From NCBI GenBank assembly GCA_963978905.1, contig OZ022256.1, positions 31,335,426 through 31,399,425 of the forward strand: a stretch of 64,000 nucleotides of DNA, written 5' to 3'. The position numbers were made by a program, and so were the translations under genes. The DNA is from Trichostrongylus colubriformis (lineage: Eukaryota > Nematoda > Chromadorea > Rhabditida > Trichostrongylidae). Positions within the stretch are counted from its first letter, which is position 1, and every line of letters begins with the position of its first letter. Below, in pieces: positions 25,901 to 36,413 of the stretch. Under the pieces are notes generated by a model. It saw only the letters and a list, made by a program, of their open reading frames with translations. It had not been told where the DNA came from and ran no database searches.

Positions 25901-28900
25901 GTCAGATAGAGCTTCCAAAACTCCAAAGAGTTGTCCTCCTTCTTCATAAGCTGACTGAAGGTCTCAGTCTTGATGTGGTCACCATTGTAGGCCATGGCTA
26001 ACTGCTCTCCAATGATAGCCAAACTCCGGCCATCGCAGATGAGGTGATGGAGTCTGAGATCAAGCAGGCAACCGTCATGAGCTTGCTGAATTTGAGCAGT
26101 CACTAAAGATGAGCCATCTAGACAGGGGTTTCCATTGTGCTCTTGCGTAAGATCATAAAAGCATTCTGTTCCCGAAAGTCTGATCAGTTCTGGCTCGTCC
26201 TCTGAGACGCGGAGCTTCGATCTCGTGGCTGAATTATTGAGAACGACGGCATTGAAAGAATGCTTTAGTTTGTTCACATTCACCAGACCGCTAAACTTGA
26301 TTTGAAGGCGAATTATGTAGGAATCACGGTCCGGATACATTTTCGCCAAGAACCATAGCCGTTTCTGCTGTGGAGAGAGTGGAATTGTAGGAGTGTGAGG
26401 AGCTGCAATACTGAATTCTTTAAAAGATGACTTCTTTTCTTGTTCCCTCTCCTTTGACTCTAGATAGCAGGCAATTTTCTCAGCAGTACGTAATGAGAAC
26501 AACGTCTTCAGATCCATCTCATAGCCATCTGCAGCAAGGTCCTGCACAACCAGCATTGCCTGAAAAGGCTGTTTAACTGTTTGTTAGCACAGAGTCAGCT
26601 AATATTGGGTTTTAAAACAGCTTCTGCGACATCTTCCCGACAATTCTCTGGAAGAGCCCAAAAACAACCGAGAGTGGGATTCATTGAAAGAGCACACAGC
26701 GCTATTCATCACTTTCGCCTGGGCTCCAGCGCGAATGGCGAGGCCATGGAAAAACTACGTGGTGGCTTCAAATATGCAAAATATGCATTTTCATTTTATT
26801 TTTCCCCTCAGTTTGAAAATTTACTTTTTGAATGTCGAAAAGTTCTAAATAAGGAATATATCTTGATAGGTTAACAAAATTGATACAAACATTTTTTTCA
26901 ATTACAAAGCTGACACAAGTCATTTCCAGTGCAAGAAATAGCTAAAATTAAAAAAGTTGCAGAACTTCTCTTACAGCCTAATGTGGTGTCGAGATAGCGC
27001 ATCATCAGACTTTCTCGCATGCACATTTATCAACGTTACTGCACAGCACCTAACGATTTGTGACAGAAGCTTCCATTCTACCTTGGTTCCACATTATCGA
27101 AAACATTCCCGCGTTTTATCCCTTGGTTTTATTAAGAAGATTACAAATTCACTTGTTCCCCATTTTCTTCATTATAAGGGAATTTGCAAAAACAATTGAC
27201 TCAAACCTCTTTCATTTTTCAGGTCTTCACTGTTAATATCTTCAACATCTGGCACAGATCTTCAACGTTTTGATGTTGGGAGAGGTGCCTGAGGCTTGGA
27301 AAGAAGCATTAGTCACTGCCATATCCAAAGTGCCGGGAGCGAAATTGCGTCGGAATTTCGTTTTATAAGTATGGCCGATGCCAGTCAAAGTTAGGAAAAA
27401 ATATAAGAGAAAAATTGTTGTCCCGCTGGGCTACAGGTTTAATTTATACCACTTATTGTTAGAGCAACATGATTTTTTTTCAGGAGCAAGCACGTTTTTT
27501 TCCTTCTTCCAGATGTTGTCTCATAGGTTGAGTTTGAGTATGTCATTCTTTCCTCGGTGAGTGTATTTTGATAAATAAATAAAATAAATAAATAAATAAA
27601 TAAGTAAATAAGAATCACTCTTTGAAAAGCTTTCAAAACTTATCGCGAAAAAAAAGGTATCAAACTTGTACTTTTAGAATTTGAGTTTCAACTGGCTTCC
27701 CTTCAGCTTTCATTATATCCCCATGAATTTCCTCTTACCATGTGCACCTTATTCACTCAAAGAGAAGTATAGCTGTTCCCATGCCAGTCATTCAGTATGA
27801 ATTCCTTACTAATAAGAATCTTGCTTGACTAATGCAGAGTAAATGGTGTGAACAGAAGTAATAAGGAAGTACCTTCAAGGAATCTCCGCCGTTATCGAAG
27901 AAGCATTCGGACGCTGAGAAATCTCGTGCAGTGTACTTCTTGAACGAGTTTACAATGACAGTTTCGAGCATTCCTTGTGGTGGTCGCCGGTTCTGGACGG
28001 AAAGGGAGCGCGTCGGTTTTGGAAGCAGCTTCTTATCAATTTTTCCATTCTGATTCAATGGGAACTCCTTCAATGGTATTATGTGCTTGGGGATGCAATA
28101 GCTGGGCAATCGCTCACTCAAATATTGTGTTAGCAGATCTGATGACCAGCCTTCATCGGTGAAGATAACGTAGGCGACTGTTTCCTTTGCGCCGTTCTCC
28201 TCGAGAACAGCCATCGTGCAGGCGTCTACTTCGCTGTGCAAAGCGATCTCACGTTGTATCTGAATAACCGTAGTGTAGAGTAGTCGACGGAAAATTCTGA
28301 AATCAACTTGCCTCAAATAGGTCAATGAGACGACCTCTGATTTTCACTTGCAATTCATTTCGCCCTTGGAAATTCATGCGTCCATACTTACAGTTCATTA
28401 CATCTCCAGTTCGCATTTCTTTCCCAAGAACTCCTTGTCTGAGTGTCCTCGCATTGAGTTCCTCGTTATCATAGTACCCCCTGAATAGGCCACAGCCGTT
28501 TAGGTAGCAAATGCCCCGGTATTTTTCCACAGAAAGTTGACCATCTTCATCCCGTAGAAGGCAGTACAGGTTACGATAAGGAACTCCAATCTCGGAAATG
28601 GGAGTGCCCACATGCATCCTACTGCGGGTCGTGTACACGGTCTGTTCAGTCACACCGTACTCCTGATAGATGTGTACGCCAGTTTGAAGAAGTTGCCAAA
28701 GAGCTGATGGTTGAATGGGCTCGCCACCAAAGTGGATGGATTCTAAGAGGCATAACTTCTTAATGTCCGATGACGTTAAGGAAGAGAGGTATGCGGGCAT
28801 GATGTACGCATTCGTGACGTTACCCATCTCGGCGAGATTCGGGATCAGTGCTTTGGCTAGGGTGATCGACGCTCCATTCGCGAACGTTTTAGTCAAGTCG

Positions 28901-31555
28901 GCGAAGAAAATATCAAAACCGTAATTGACCACCTGATAGGTACGGGAGTTATTATGAAGGAAAAACGTTTCCGTATAAGCAGCTGCAAGATTGCTGTGAC
29001 CAAAAAACTCTGTGCATACCGCTTTTGGATTTCCCGTTGTACCAGAGGTGCACGTAACGTACGCCATATCATTGAGTCCAGTGCGATTCAAAAATAGACC
29101 ACACCTCTTCCATGGTGAACTGACCGGAACGCTGACCATAACCGGAACGTTGTATCGCCTGGCGAGGTGCTGGAGTTGTTCCGGCCCTGGACACACCAGA
29201 ATGGGATTACTTAACATCTTCAGAATGTCTATAACGCTTTGCGGTGGCCAGTCAAGATTAATAGGTACCGCTACCATGCCACTTTTCCAAATTCCGAAAA
29301 TGACCACCAACAGATCAAGAGACCTTTCCATGAACACAACAGCACATCTGTCTCTGGATGGCAGTTCTCCATAATGGTATGTGTAGGTGGAGGTGATGGA
29401 ATTACCCATTCTTGAACTTTTCTCATTGAGTTCTTCGTAGCTCATACTGCTTTCCTTAAATTTGATCGTACTTTTCGTTGACAAGTTTTTGAGAAACATC
29501 TCGATCAAAGTGGCCCTGTGAGTGTCACGCATATTTGCCTTTCTTTGTTTGAAAATGAAGCTCAGCTCGATTGGTTTTATGATCGCTATGTCCCTGAGCG
29601 GGCAGTCTGTGGGCAGCTCAGCAAGAGTTTTGAGGATGAAAAGATATCGATCGATGAGGTCTTCCATTGTTTGCTGCCGAAATAGGTCCTTATTGTACTC
29701 AACACAGATATTGATCGATTTGCCGTCAGTCTGAAAGTACCACGTTTGATCGTATTTTGCAAGCCGAGTAGGACACTCGATAAGGGTAACATCGTCACTG
29801 GGAGAGGGCAGCTTCACATTGTCCATGACGAGAAGAACTTGAAACAGCGGCGAGACGGTGTCATTTCGCTCTATGCTCAAGTCGCCGACAAGCACATCGA
29901 GAGGTACCTCGATCAGTTTAGCCTCAGCAATGGCAGCCGATACACGGCTCAGGTACTGAGCTACAGTGTAGGATGGATTCAGCTCTTCTAGTAGCGGTAC
30001 CATATTCACAAAGCATCCCACAGTCTCACGGTATTCCTTCGTTCTCAATGTGGAAGGGAACCCAGTTGGAAAATCCGCTATTCCGTTAGTCTTGTATATA
30101 AGGAATTTGTAAACAGCAGCAAAAATGGTAAAGTCGGTGCAAATGGCTGCCCGTCGAAGCTTTTGCAGAGATCTCTGCAGAGTGGTCGGGATTTGCCTCC
30201 TGACTGTCCCTCCATGGCACGTTCGCTTGACACTTCTTGGTTTATCAGTGATTAAAAGTTGGAATTCTCTACAGTTCAACTTCTGCCTCCATTTCTTTAA
30301 TCTTTCTTCGTAATTAAGTCCAACTATATGCTTGGCATAATGCGCGTATTGACGCCTCGGTGAGGGCAAATCTTTCCCGGCATAGAGAGCTCCTATTTCC
30401 CGTGTAATGATGCTAATTGAGTGGCCATCTACGCCAATGTGGTGAAAAACGAGGCAAACCACTACGCGATTAGCTGAATCGCAAACAATCGCATGCATGC
30501 TGGTACTTTTAATATCCATGGGGGTTTGCACGAACGATTCAGGGTCAGAAGACGACTTCATGCAGGCAATGAACGCTTCAGTGCCGCACAGGATTATTTG
30601 TCCATTTCCGAAATAGACAGTGCGAAGGACTGAGTGTCTCATAATAACAGTATTCAGAACGATACGAAACCGACGTTCGTCGAATATTTCGGCCTTCATG
30701 GCGAAAACCACCGGTTCATTGAATTGAGCCCTTGTGTGTGGCTCAAACTCGTTCATAAACACAAAACCTCTCTGCTGAGGTGATAAAGGGATATGATCCG
30801 AATAAGCATCATCATCTTTATTCTTGGCAACATCACACGACATAATGTAATTGTCCATTTGCTCGACGGTAGGTTTCTCCATTGCTATGCCGGTAGGGAT
30901 AGCGTAGTTGGGGAATTCTGACTGCAATATCATCTCCAATTCGGCACATTGCAGTGAGTCCAATCCCATCGAGGTAAAGGTTTCATGACGATCGATGCTC
31001 TCGCAGTTGATTCCAATCTTCGTCAAGCATTTGATTGTTGGGCTGCAATTGTCATATGGAATTTTTTGCTTCAGCAGATTGACCTGTTCAGCGGACTCTT
31101 CATCCTCCATACGAATCCCAGTCCATTTGCTACAGCGAGTTCCAAATGGGCCGTAGATACTCAATTCACCGACGCCGTCTCTGACTTTTGCCAAAATCTT
31201 CAGTCCTCCGAAACAAGCCACCGGATACTCTATTTGTGTGATAGATACGATTGGCTTACTCAAATCCAGAATAAGTTGCAGAATTTCCACGGCAGCAAGT
31301 GTGAGGTCTGATTCAGCATTGATGGCATCTTCAGCGCGATCAATTTGCACAAGCCATGCAGCTCTACCCACGCTGTAGATAGTTACATTCTCATGTGGAA
31401 TTTTCAGAATGTTGGAGATTGTTACCGCGATGGGATGGTCGTCTTTGTCGTTGTCAGAATACATGACATTGAACTGTTCAGTGACGGCGTGGAAACATTG
31501 CACTGCTGTCGCCGAGAATGTAAAGTTGTCGATATGTTTGTGGAGTGTAAGGCTC
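16750..31555 (-). CDS. Hybrid polyketide/nonribosomal peptide synthetase (nemamide-type)
   Basis: Giant multidomain synthetase, incomplete at its 5' end. Five exons join with matching phases: 28,312-31,555, 27,873-28,259, 18,367-26,559, 17,056-17,229 and 16,750-16,938, about 4,060 codons. Order read from motifs: DH-like C-terminal half, ACP, C, A, T, C, A, T, C, C, T, A, T*, T, TE. The ACP before the first C domain shows that a polyketide or acyl chain is handed to the peptide modules. In C. elegans, PKS-1 and NRPS-1 together make the nemamides, hybrid lipopeptide-like metabolites that promote larval starvation survival; this is the best candidate relative, but orthology is inferred from nematode context and architecture, not from a search. 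Upstream on the same strand lies a P450. The first exon begins with an acceptor, so more gene lies upstream. Confidence 0.85.
17056..17229 (-). CDS. Synthetase exon: thioesterase nucleophile elbow
   Basis: 58 codons, phase 0, between a TTTGTAG acceptor and an AAG/GTTGCT donor. Joined to the big exon it continues the alpha/beta hydrolase fold: YAAM-IKGLLDESSKTVLLG, then the nucleophile motif GASLGG with the serine codon at 17,179-17,181. A strand with an aspartate follows (EVIVIDSG), which could supply the acidic member of the triad. This is a type I thioesterase expected to release or cyclise the finished chain. Confidence 0.85.
18367..26559 (-). CDS. Synthetase 8.2-kb exon: T-end, C-A-T, C, C-T, A, T*, T, TE start
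   Basis: A single 2,731-codon exon. Numbering from the ATG at 26,556: end of T 1-35; C 57-445 (HHLICDG at 170-176); A 465-945 (YTSGSTGAPKGV 611-622, YGPTEV 745-750, NNKID 936-940); T 960-1030 (GGHS, S994); C 1052-1430 (NHIIVDG, first His replaced by Asn at 1157, second His kept); C 1506-1890 (HHIISDA, Gly replaced by Ala at 1634); T 1915-1980 (GGNS, S1943); Pro-rich linker about 1,995-2,030; A 2030-2500 (YTSGTTGIPKGV 2181-2192, NYGPTET 2316-2322); T* 2505-2560 with GGST, Thr at the serine position (T2531); T 2580-2645 (GGNS, S2611); start of thioesterase 2665-2730. The donor is ATG followed by GTGAGT. All three A domains of the gene keep an acidic residue at the A4 position (GFDIFF, SFDASI, IYDNSV), as expected for amino-acid substrates. 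Confidence 0.9.
27873..28259 (-). CDS. Synthetase exon: end of A domain and first half of T domain
   Basis: 129 codons, phase 0 on both sides. The start follows TTATTCAG after a 52-base GC-AG intron; joining gives LFE-IQREIALH, which restores the conserved core after the A8 motif. The A10 lysine region NQNGKIDKKLL is present. The exon ends inside a carrier domain at FFDNGGDSLK, just after the phosphopantetheine serine, and the next exon continues with AMLVVQDLAA. A carrier split cleanly across this junction is strong evidence that the upstream ACP-C-A unit and the 8.2-kb exon belong to one gene. The following intron is 1,313 bp and contains an AAAT microsatellite near 27,570-27,612. Confidence 0.85.
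28312..31555 (-). CDS. Synthetase exon: DH-like end, ACP, C domain, most of A domain
   Basis: Opens after a TTTTCAG acceptor and needs two bases from an upstream exon. Numbering from the GTG codon at 31,503: residues 1-135 resemble the second half of a hot-dog dehydratase domain (ending GELSIYGP ... WTGIRM), tentative. Residues 150-222 are a carrier with GLDSLQ, phosphopantetheine serine S183, closer to a polyketide ACP than to a peptide carrier. Residues 238-640 are a condensation domain with intact HHIGVDG (H354-G360). Residues 660-1064 are an adenylation domain: CTSGTTGNPKAV at 818-829, EYGVTEQT near 948, GDVMN near 1033 and QVKIRG near 1052. It ends at GAG followed by GCAAGT, a GC-type donor. 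Confidence 0.85.
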
Positions 31556-32491
31556 CTGAAAATGATTGTTTCTCATGGAAAATTGGTCGTCGTTCACTGA
31601 TAAAATAGGAAATCAAAGCACCACTTTTAGCCGTAGAATTAGTGAGAACACGGAACCGTGGATTCGGTGGAAGATTATTAGACGCGTATTAGACCGGCAA
31701 ACTGGGGGTGACGACTGGGACACACGGTCGGTAAGGCCACTAGGTCACGCGGGAACCACTCACACCCCTCGAATTTATTCTCTATGACAGTTTCTCTATA
31801 GATATTTTGGAAAGCGAGTAGAGCAGTGTGCGAATACTGAAGTGAGAAATTGGATGTGGCAGTTGACTTCAACAAATTGGATTTCCTCTGAAGTAGGAAG
31901 GCTCTACTTTAATTTTGTGTCAATTTGAAAATCAACTTTTTTCAAGTATCATGCCCGGTAGCATCACACATTCATCAAAACAGTGGAACAGACTTGCAGG
32001 GAGGTTAAGATTTATATGAAAAAATTCTGTGAGTAATTTATGCTACAGGGCAAAGGCCACAGGCTGTACAGGGTCTCTAGGTCGAAATCCGCGTGTTCTA
32101 ACCTATACCCGGCAGATTCGCAAATTGATAAAAATAGGGAAGTTCTAAGATGAAAAAGTTTTTCGTGAGATACGTAACAATGCCCACTAACTCCACTTCG
32201 CCCAATCGATACTCACCCTCCTTACATCTTTAGTGATTCCTCTAATATCTCTTACCCCGTGACTGCGAATGTAGCCGAGCTATTTCGTTTGAGCCGTTTC
32301 TCACTCAACTCTGGAAATGCTAGGTGACTGCACGGTAGCCTGCGCTCAGGAAAAGTGACCAGTTCCCCACAGCAAAACAACAAGTTCATTTGCGGTGAAT
32401 AATGGATGAGGCTATTTTACTGGATTCTGCACGCTAAATTTTTCCTTCCCCTAAAGTATTCCTTTGAAAAAAATCCCAAATCTGCACAAAC

Positions 32492-32661
32492 CTTTCAAGT
32501 CTATCCTTCTCCACTCTTTCGACTTCCGCGTCGGCAACACCATCTCGCACCTCGATTTTGTCCAAACGCACGAACAATGAGAATTTACCAAATAGATCAC
32601 GAGTTGTAAGCAGGAACTCCGGCAATATTTTGTTGAAGAGCACCTCGTTACGCCAATGCAT
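32492..32661 (-). CDS. candidate upstream exon of the synthetase (tentative)
   Basis: An open frame from ATG at 32,661 ends at a possible donor AAAG/GTTTGTG at 32,492 with two bases left over, exactly the phase needed by the 31,555 acceptor. The peptide (VRLDKIEVRDGVADAEV region) has the look of the middle of a polyketide DH domain, and the join would be ER-SLTLHKHID. No convincing upstream acceptor was found, so it may be a first exon or chance. The intron would be 936 bp. Confidence 0.35.
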
Positions 32662-32994
32662 ACTCCGTCACTTAAATGACAAAGAATAGGCTAGGGAACA
32701 CCACAGGCAAATTTAAGAGTCTTTGCGAAAGCTGAGGTCTTTCCTCAGATACAAATTAGTTGGTTTAGGTAGCTATAGATTTTTGTGAATCAAACCTCTT
32801 CAAAAAGGCACTCGCTAAAAAGACGTTTCCTCACTCACAATACTCGCTACCATTAGTTTGACAACCCAGATCAACGGTAAGATGGACATTGCACTTAAAG
32901 GACATGAATCGAATTGGTCCTTCTTTTCCTTTTTTTCAGTGAATAGTGGATACTACTGAGGAAAATGGAAGAAAATTGGGACAACTAGATTCTA

Positions 32995-33893
32995 TTAGGT
33001 TGTAAGGAATGTTCTGGCCGCTTTTTCGCGTTCACAAGATAAATTTAAATATCAGAGCGCGTCAACATGAATCAGCTGACATACTGTGCTCGTTAGATAG
33101 AGAAAAAGTTGCTCTTTCAGAATATATGTTTTATTTGGAATGCCACAAGGATTTCGATTTATTAGGGAAGTTTCAAAGTGCTGCGAAAATGGCACTTTTA
33201 AGATGACTTCACTTCAAGAGTTCTTGTTTAGCCGAGTCCCAGCGAAGGTGACCACAAATGTGAATACTGCAAGAGGAGGGGGTGTTTCACTGGATGGAAC
33301 ACATTGTTTCTGGTTTCAGAAGGGCAGAAATGAGGACGAGCTGCTCGAATTTTCAGTTGATCAAATCGCTTTAACTAAAACGGCAGAAGGCGATGAGCGT
33401 CCATATTTGCAGGGGATATCCACAAGTATTGGCCCTCAAAAAGCAACCTTGGCTGACCACCTCAAGTAGCCTTGATTTGGAAAAATCCAAAAAAATGGGT
33501 GCCGCGGGACCCCTCACGGCAGTCATGCGCAAGCGCATTTTTCACAAATCCTCTTCCACTAATTGAAGCAGTTGCAGGGTGAGGCCCTTACTCATCTATC
33601 ATGTTCATCAGATCTAGCGCTAACTATGCCCCACTTCCCAAAACATCTGGCCAGCTCCTTCAGTAGCAGTCTGTTCAGAAAGAGTGGCGATTTGAAGTCG
33701 ACTTTTTTTCATTTCGCGCGATATTAATTATCAGCCCTTCATCGAATTGAGATGTGTAGGTATGCGTAGTGTTGCCAAGAGTGTGGCGAATCTAATGGTG
33801 CTCACTCTGTGAGAAAAGATGCACTCTGAGCCGAGTTATGATCTCTCGAAGTTGAAATTTCAAAAACCGGCCAAAACTTTCCTTACAACCTAA
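32995..33893. mobile_element. mariner-type element with TIRs and TA duplication, no intact transposase
   Basis: An 899-bp element. The left end TTAGGTTGTAAGGAATGTTCTGG (read from 32,995) is mirrored by the right end, which reads TTAGGTTGTAAGGAAAGTTTTGG on the minus strand from 33,893. Both are flanked by TA (32,993-32,994 and 33,894-33,895), the target duplication of the Tc1/mariner superfamily. ORFs at 33,009-33,206 and 33,140-33,469 may be decayed transposase but show no clear DDD motif. The TTAGGTTG start is shared with the elements at 41,025 and 47,139. Confidence 0.75.
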
Positions 33894-35167
33894 TATAAAG
33901 GCTAAGGGAAAACCCCGCGATGTGGAAGGGAATTCCAAAAATCAGAGCAATCAATAGAAGTAGAAATCGAACTGTAGCTGTGACAGCGCCTTGGATTGTT
34001 AGAGTGCTCAAGAGAGACCGTGTAAATTAGTGTTGCCATTGCGCTCGCGAAAATGAGACCTACTTATAGCTCTTGCGCGATAACTGGCTGAAGTCAACTG
34101 CATGGAGGGAAATGTCTGTGAATATCAAAAAGAATCAATTATTCCTATTTTTGGAGGCTTCGGTCTGTTGACATAAGAAATTTAAAGTTGAAGCAAACCA
34201 CTCTTAACATCGCACTTTCCCAAAATCGCAGGTTTTCTATTAGGTTGGGCAATCTGTTCATGCAGTTTTTTATTCTCACAAGTGTTCCACAACATTTCTC
34301 TCATCCTTCGACAAAAGGTGCATATGCAGTATTATGTGTTATGATGTAATAGTATATTATATTCAATATATGAATATATATTTATTAACGTAATAGTATA
34401 TTATATTTATATGGGTCATCTCTGCTTGACGAAATGGTCTTATTTTATTTTTGAATCCTGTGATTGTACAATCTCTGCTAGACTAAAAAGTGGACTAATA
34501 AGTCAGCAACTCCTCTCCTTACTCTACCCCTTACTTATTTTCTTTCAGTAGAGCTTTTTTAGCTGCACAACACGGTGCCATCCTTTTCCTTTCCTGACTT
34601 GATACTCCTGAAGCTTTTAATGGAGTACTCTGCAAAAACCTCCACTTTCGGCGCCTGCCCTTTTTCGGTAACGACTAAGGTTTGATCAAAGATTTGATTG
34701 CCCACAAATTACTCCATTTCAAACCTAAACTAACTACAATCAATGAAATAGTTAAAGACAACTGGTGACCCCTCGGTGAAGCTTGAAAAGCTCTATCGAA
34801 TAGATACATGCATATATTTTTGACCCCATGGTAGGCGAAGAGTTGAAGAGGCCGAATGTGTAAATTTTTGTTCCCTAGTACGTCACTTCTAAGCTTCATG
34901 AATATCAAGAAATCAAAGGATTTAAAAAGCAAATAAGGGTTTCGTAGAGCGAAAGTTGCTGTTTCAAATACATTAATAAGCTCCGTCGGAAGATAGAGAG
35001 AATGTTACGAAACAAACTGCGCACTCATTGCACAGCCTTTAACATTTAGAATTAAGTTTCAAGTACAAAAGGAGAAAATGTTAATTCCACACCCTGAAGA
35101 GGGATCATCCATTCTCTACTATCCTTTCCCTAATCGATCGCTTTGATGCCTGCAGCATTTTGCTAAC
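33894..35167. other. intergenic or intronic; AT repeat at 34,330-34,410
   Basis: No gene recognised. A GTAATAGTATATTATATT unit is repeated twice in a very AT-rich block at about 34,346-34,410. If the exon at 35,168 belongs to the synthetase, this is intron. Confidence 0.4.
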
Positions 35168-35403
35168 CTGGGAATTTGACCTGTTTCCGGAAGTTCATCA
35201 TGGGGTAAGAGTTCCGTGCCTTTTTGAGGTCTGCTAATTTTGGTTCAGCAGTGATGGAAGGCGGAACTTTCTGCGATTCGTCTTCTGTCGCCATTCCTTC
35301 AAACAAAATGCGCTTTTGATCAAGTAGTGCTTGGAAATGTCGCATGTGATTGAGGAACTGTAGTGTTGATTTACGAACTCTTAATCCTGCAGGCAGGAAC
35401 TCC
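35168..35403 (-). CDS. candidate exon, possibly DH start of the synthetase (tentative)
   Basis: A 236-base open block between a TTGCTTACAG acceptor and a CCAG/GTTAGC donor, reading 78 complete codons. The end of the peptide, SYPMMNFRKQVKFPG, is reminiscent of the HPLLGxRxxxPG start of polyketide DH domains, and the preceding stretch is charged and linker-like. It ends with one leftover base, so it cannot join directly to the 32,661 frame as drawn; an intervening exon or a different gene is needed. The function is not established. Confidence 0.35.
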
Positions 35404-35573
35404 CTGTAAGCAAAATCCGCTTTCCTTAGAATCGTGTTTAGGCGGGTCGATGAGTTCTTTGATTGAACAGCAGAATTAACAAGTCTTCCTCACATATAGC
35501 TCTAGCAGGTTGCATTGCACGGGACGCTCGCCTTCTCGACAAGGACGCTTCAAGTAACAGACAACGGTCAATG

Positions 35574-35703
35574 TCGGGTTCATACTTTGCACCGGCATAG
35601 AGTGGCTGCGTCCACAGGCAGAGATACGGGGGGAGGTGCAGAGGCGAGGAGACACACGTACACGCCACGCCTTGCCGCCGGCACCGCAAAGTATGAATGC
35701 GGC
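35574..35703. repeat. MITE copy, TTCATACTTTGC family
   Basis: About 130 bp bounded by TCGGGTTCATACTTTGCACC on the left and by GCAAAGTATGAATGCGGCC on the right, i.e. inverted ends. Related ends occur at 42,873-43,242 and 51,777-51,949. The interior, with GTGGCTGCG and CTCTGCC-rich segments, matches the 51,777 copy. Confidence 0.7.
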
Positions 35704-36413
35704 CTGGGGAAAAAGTTTTAAGCCATTCATTGTTGATCATTCATCTTTGCGGTACCTCATGTACTATATTTCCTTATTCAGAACAGCAGTGTCATTTGAA
35801 TGCGGCTTGATTCAGCACAGATCAAATCTGTATCAGTACCTCCAAGTTGACCGCACCTTTCAATCTTCTAGGTCGATAAGTTGGTACCAGATTCATACCC
35901 CAAATCTGTTGAGCCATCTTCTTCTTTGTGACCTACTTCGAACAAATGAAGTCACTCCACACTCAAAGACGTGGGACATTTATTTTGAACAATTAGATCG
36001 GCATGCATATGATAATAGTACGACGGATGCTACGGTATGGAATCGGTGAATCTACACAAAGCCATCTGTGGTAGGAACTATAATGCCTCAAACATGACTG
36101 GAAGAACAGATATTATATCGAAACAATTGTGAGGGCTGGTGTCAAAGAAATAAAATGATTGAAATGTAATCGAGGACTCCTACAAGCAGCAGTTCTTTTT
36201 TTCTACGGTATGGAATGCAGACGTGTTTCAACAAGACCTTTGAAGCGTGTGCTACATGACGCTCGAACTGGGTCGGAACACGAGAGACCGCGCCCCTCAG
36301 CGAGCTGTCAACTGGCAACAAGATAGCGAGGCATAACGCACGGTAACCCAATTCGAGTGTCATGACGCACACCCGCTCTCAGAATCCTCATTAACTATTC
36401 ACGAACTTCGGCA

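Noticed and set aside
16750..31555. Bacterial contamination as the source of the NRPS
   Set aside because: The gene has spliceosomal introns with nematode-like sites and is embedded between intron-rich animal genes and animal transposons.
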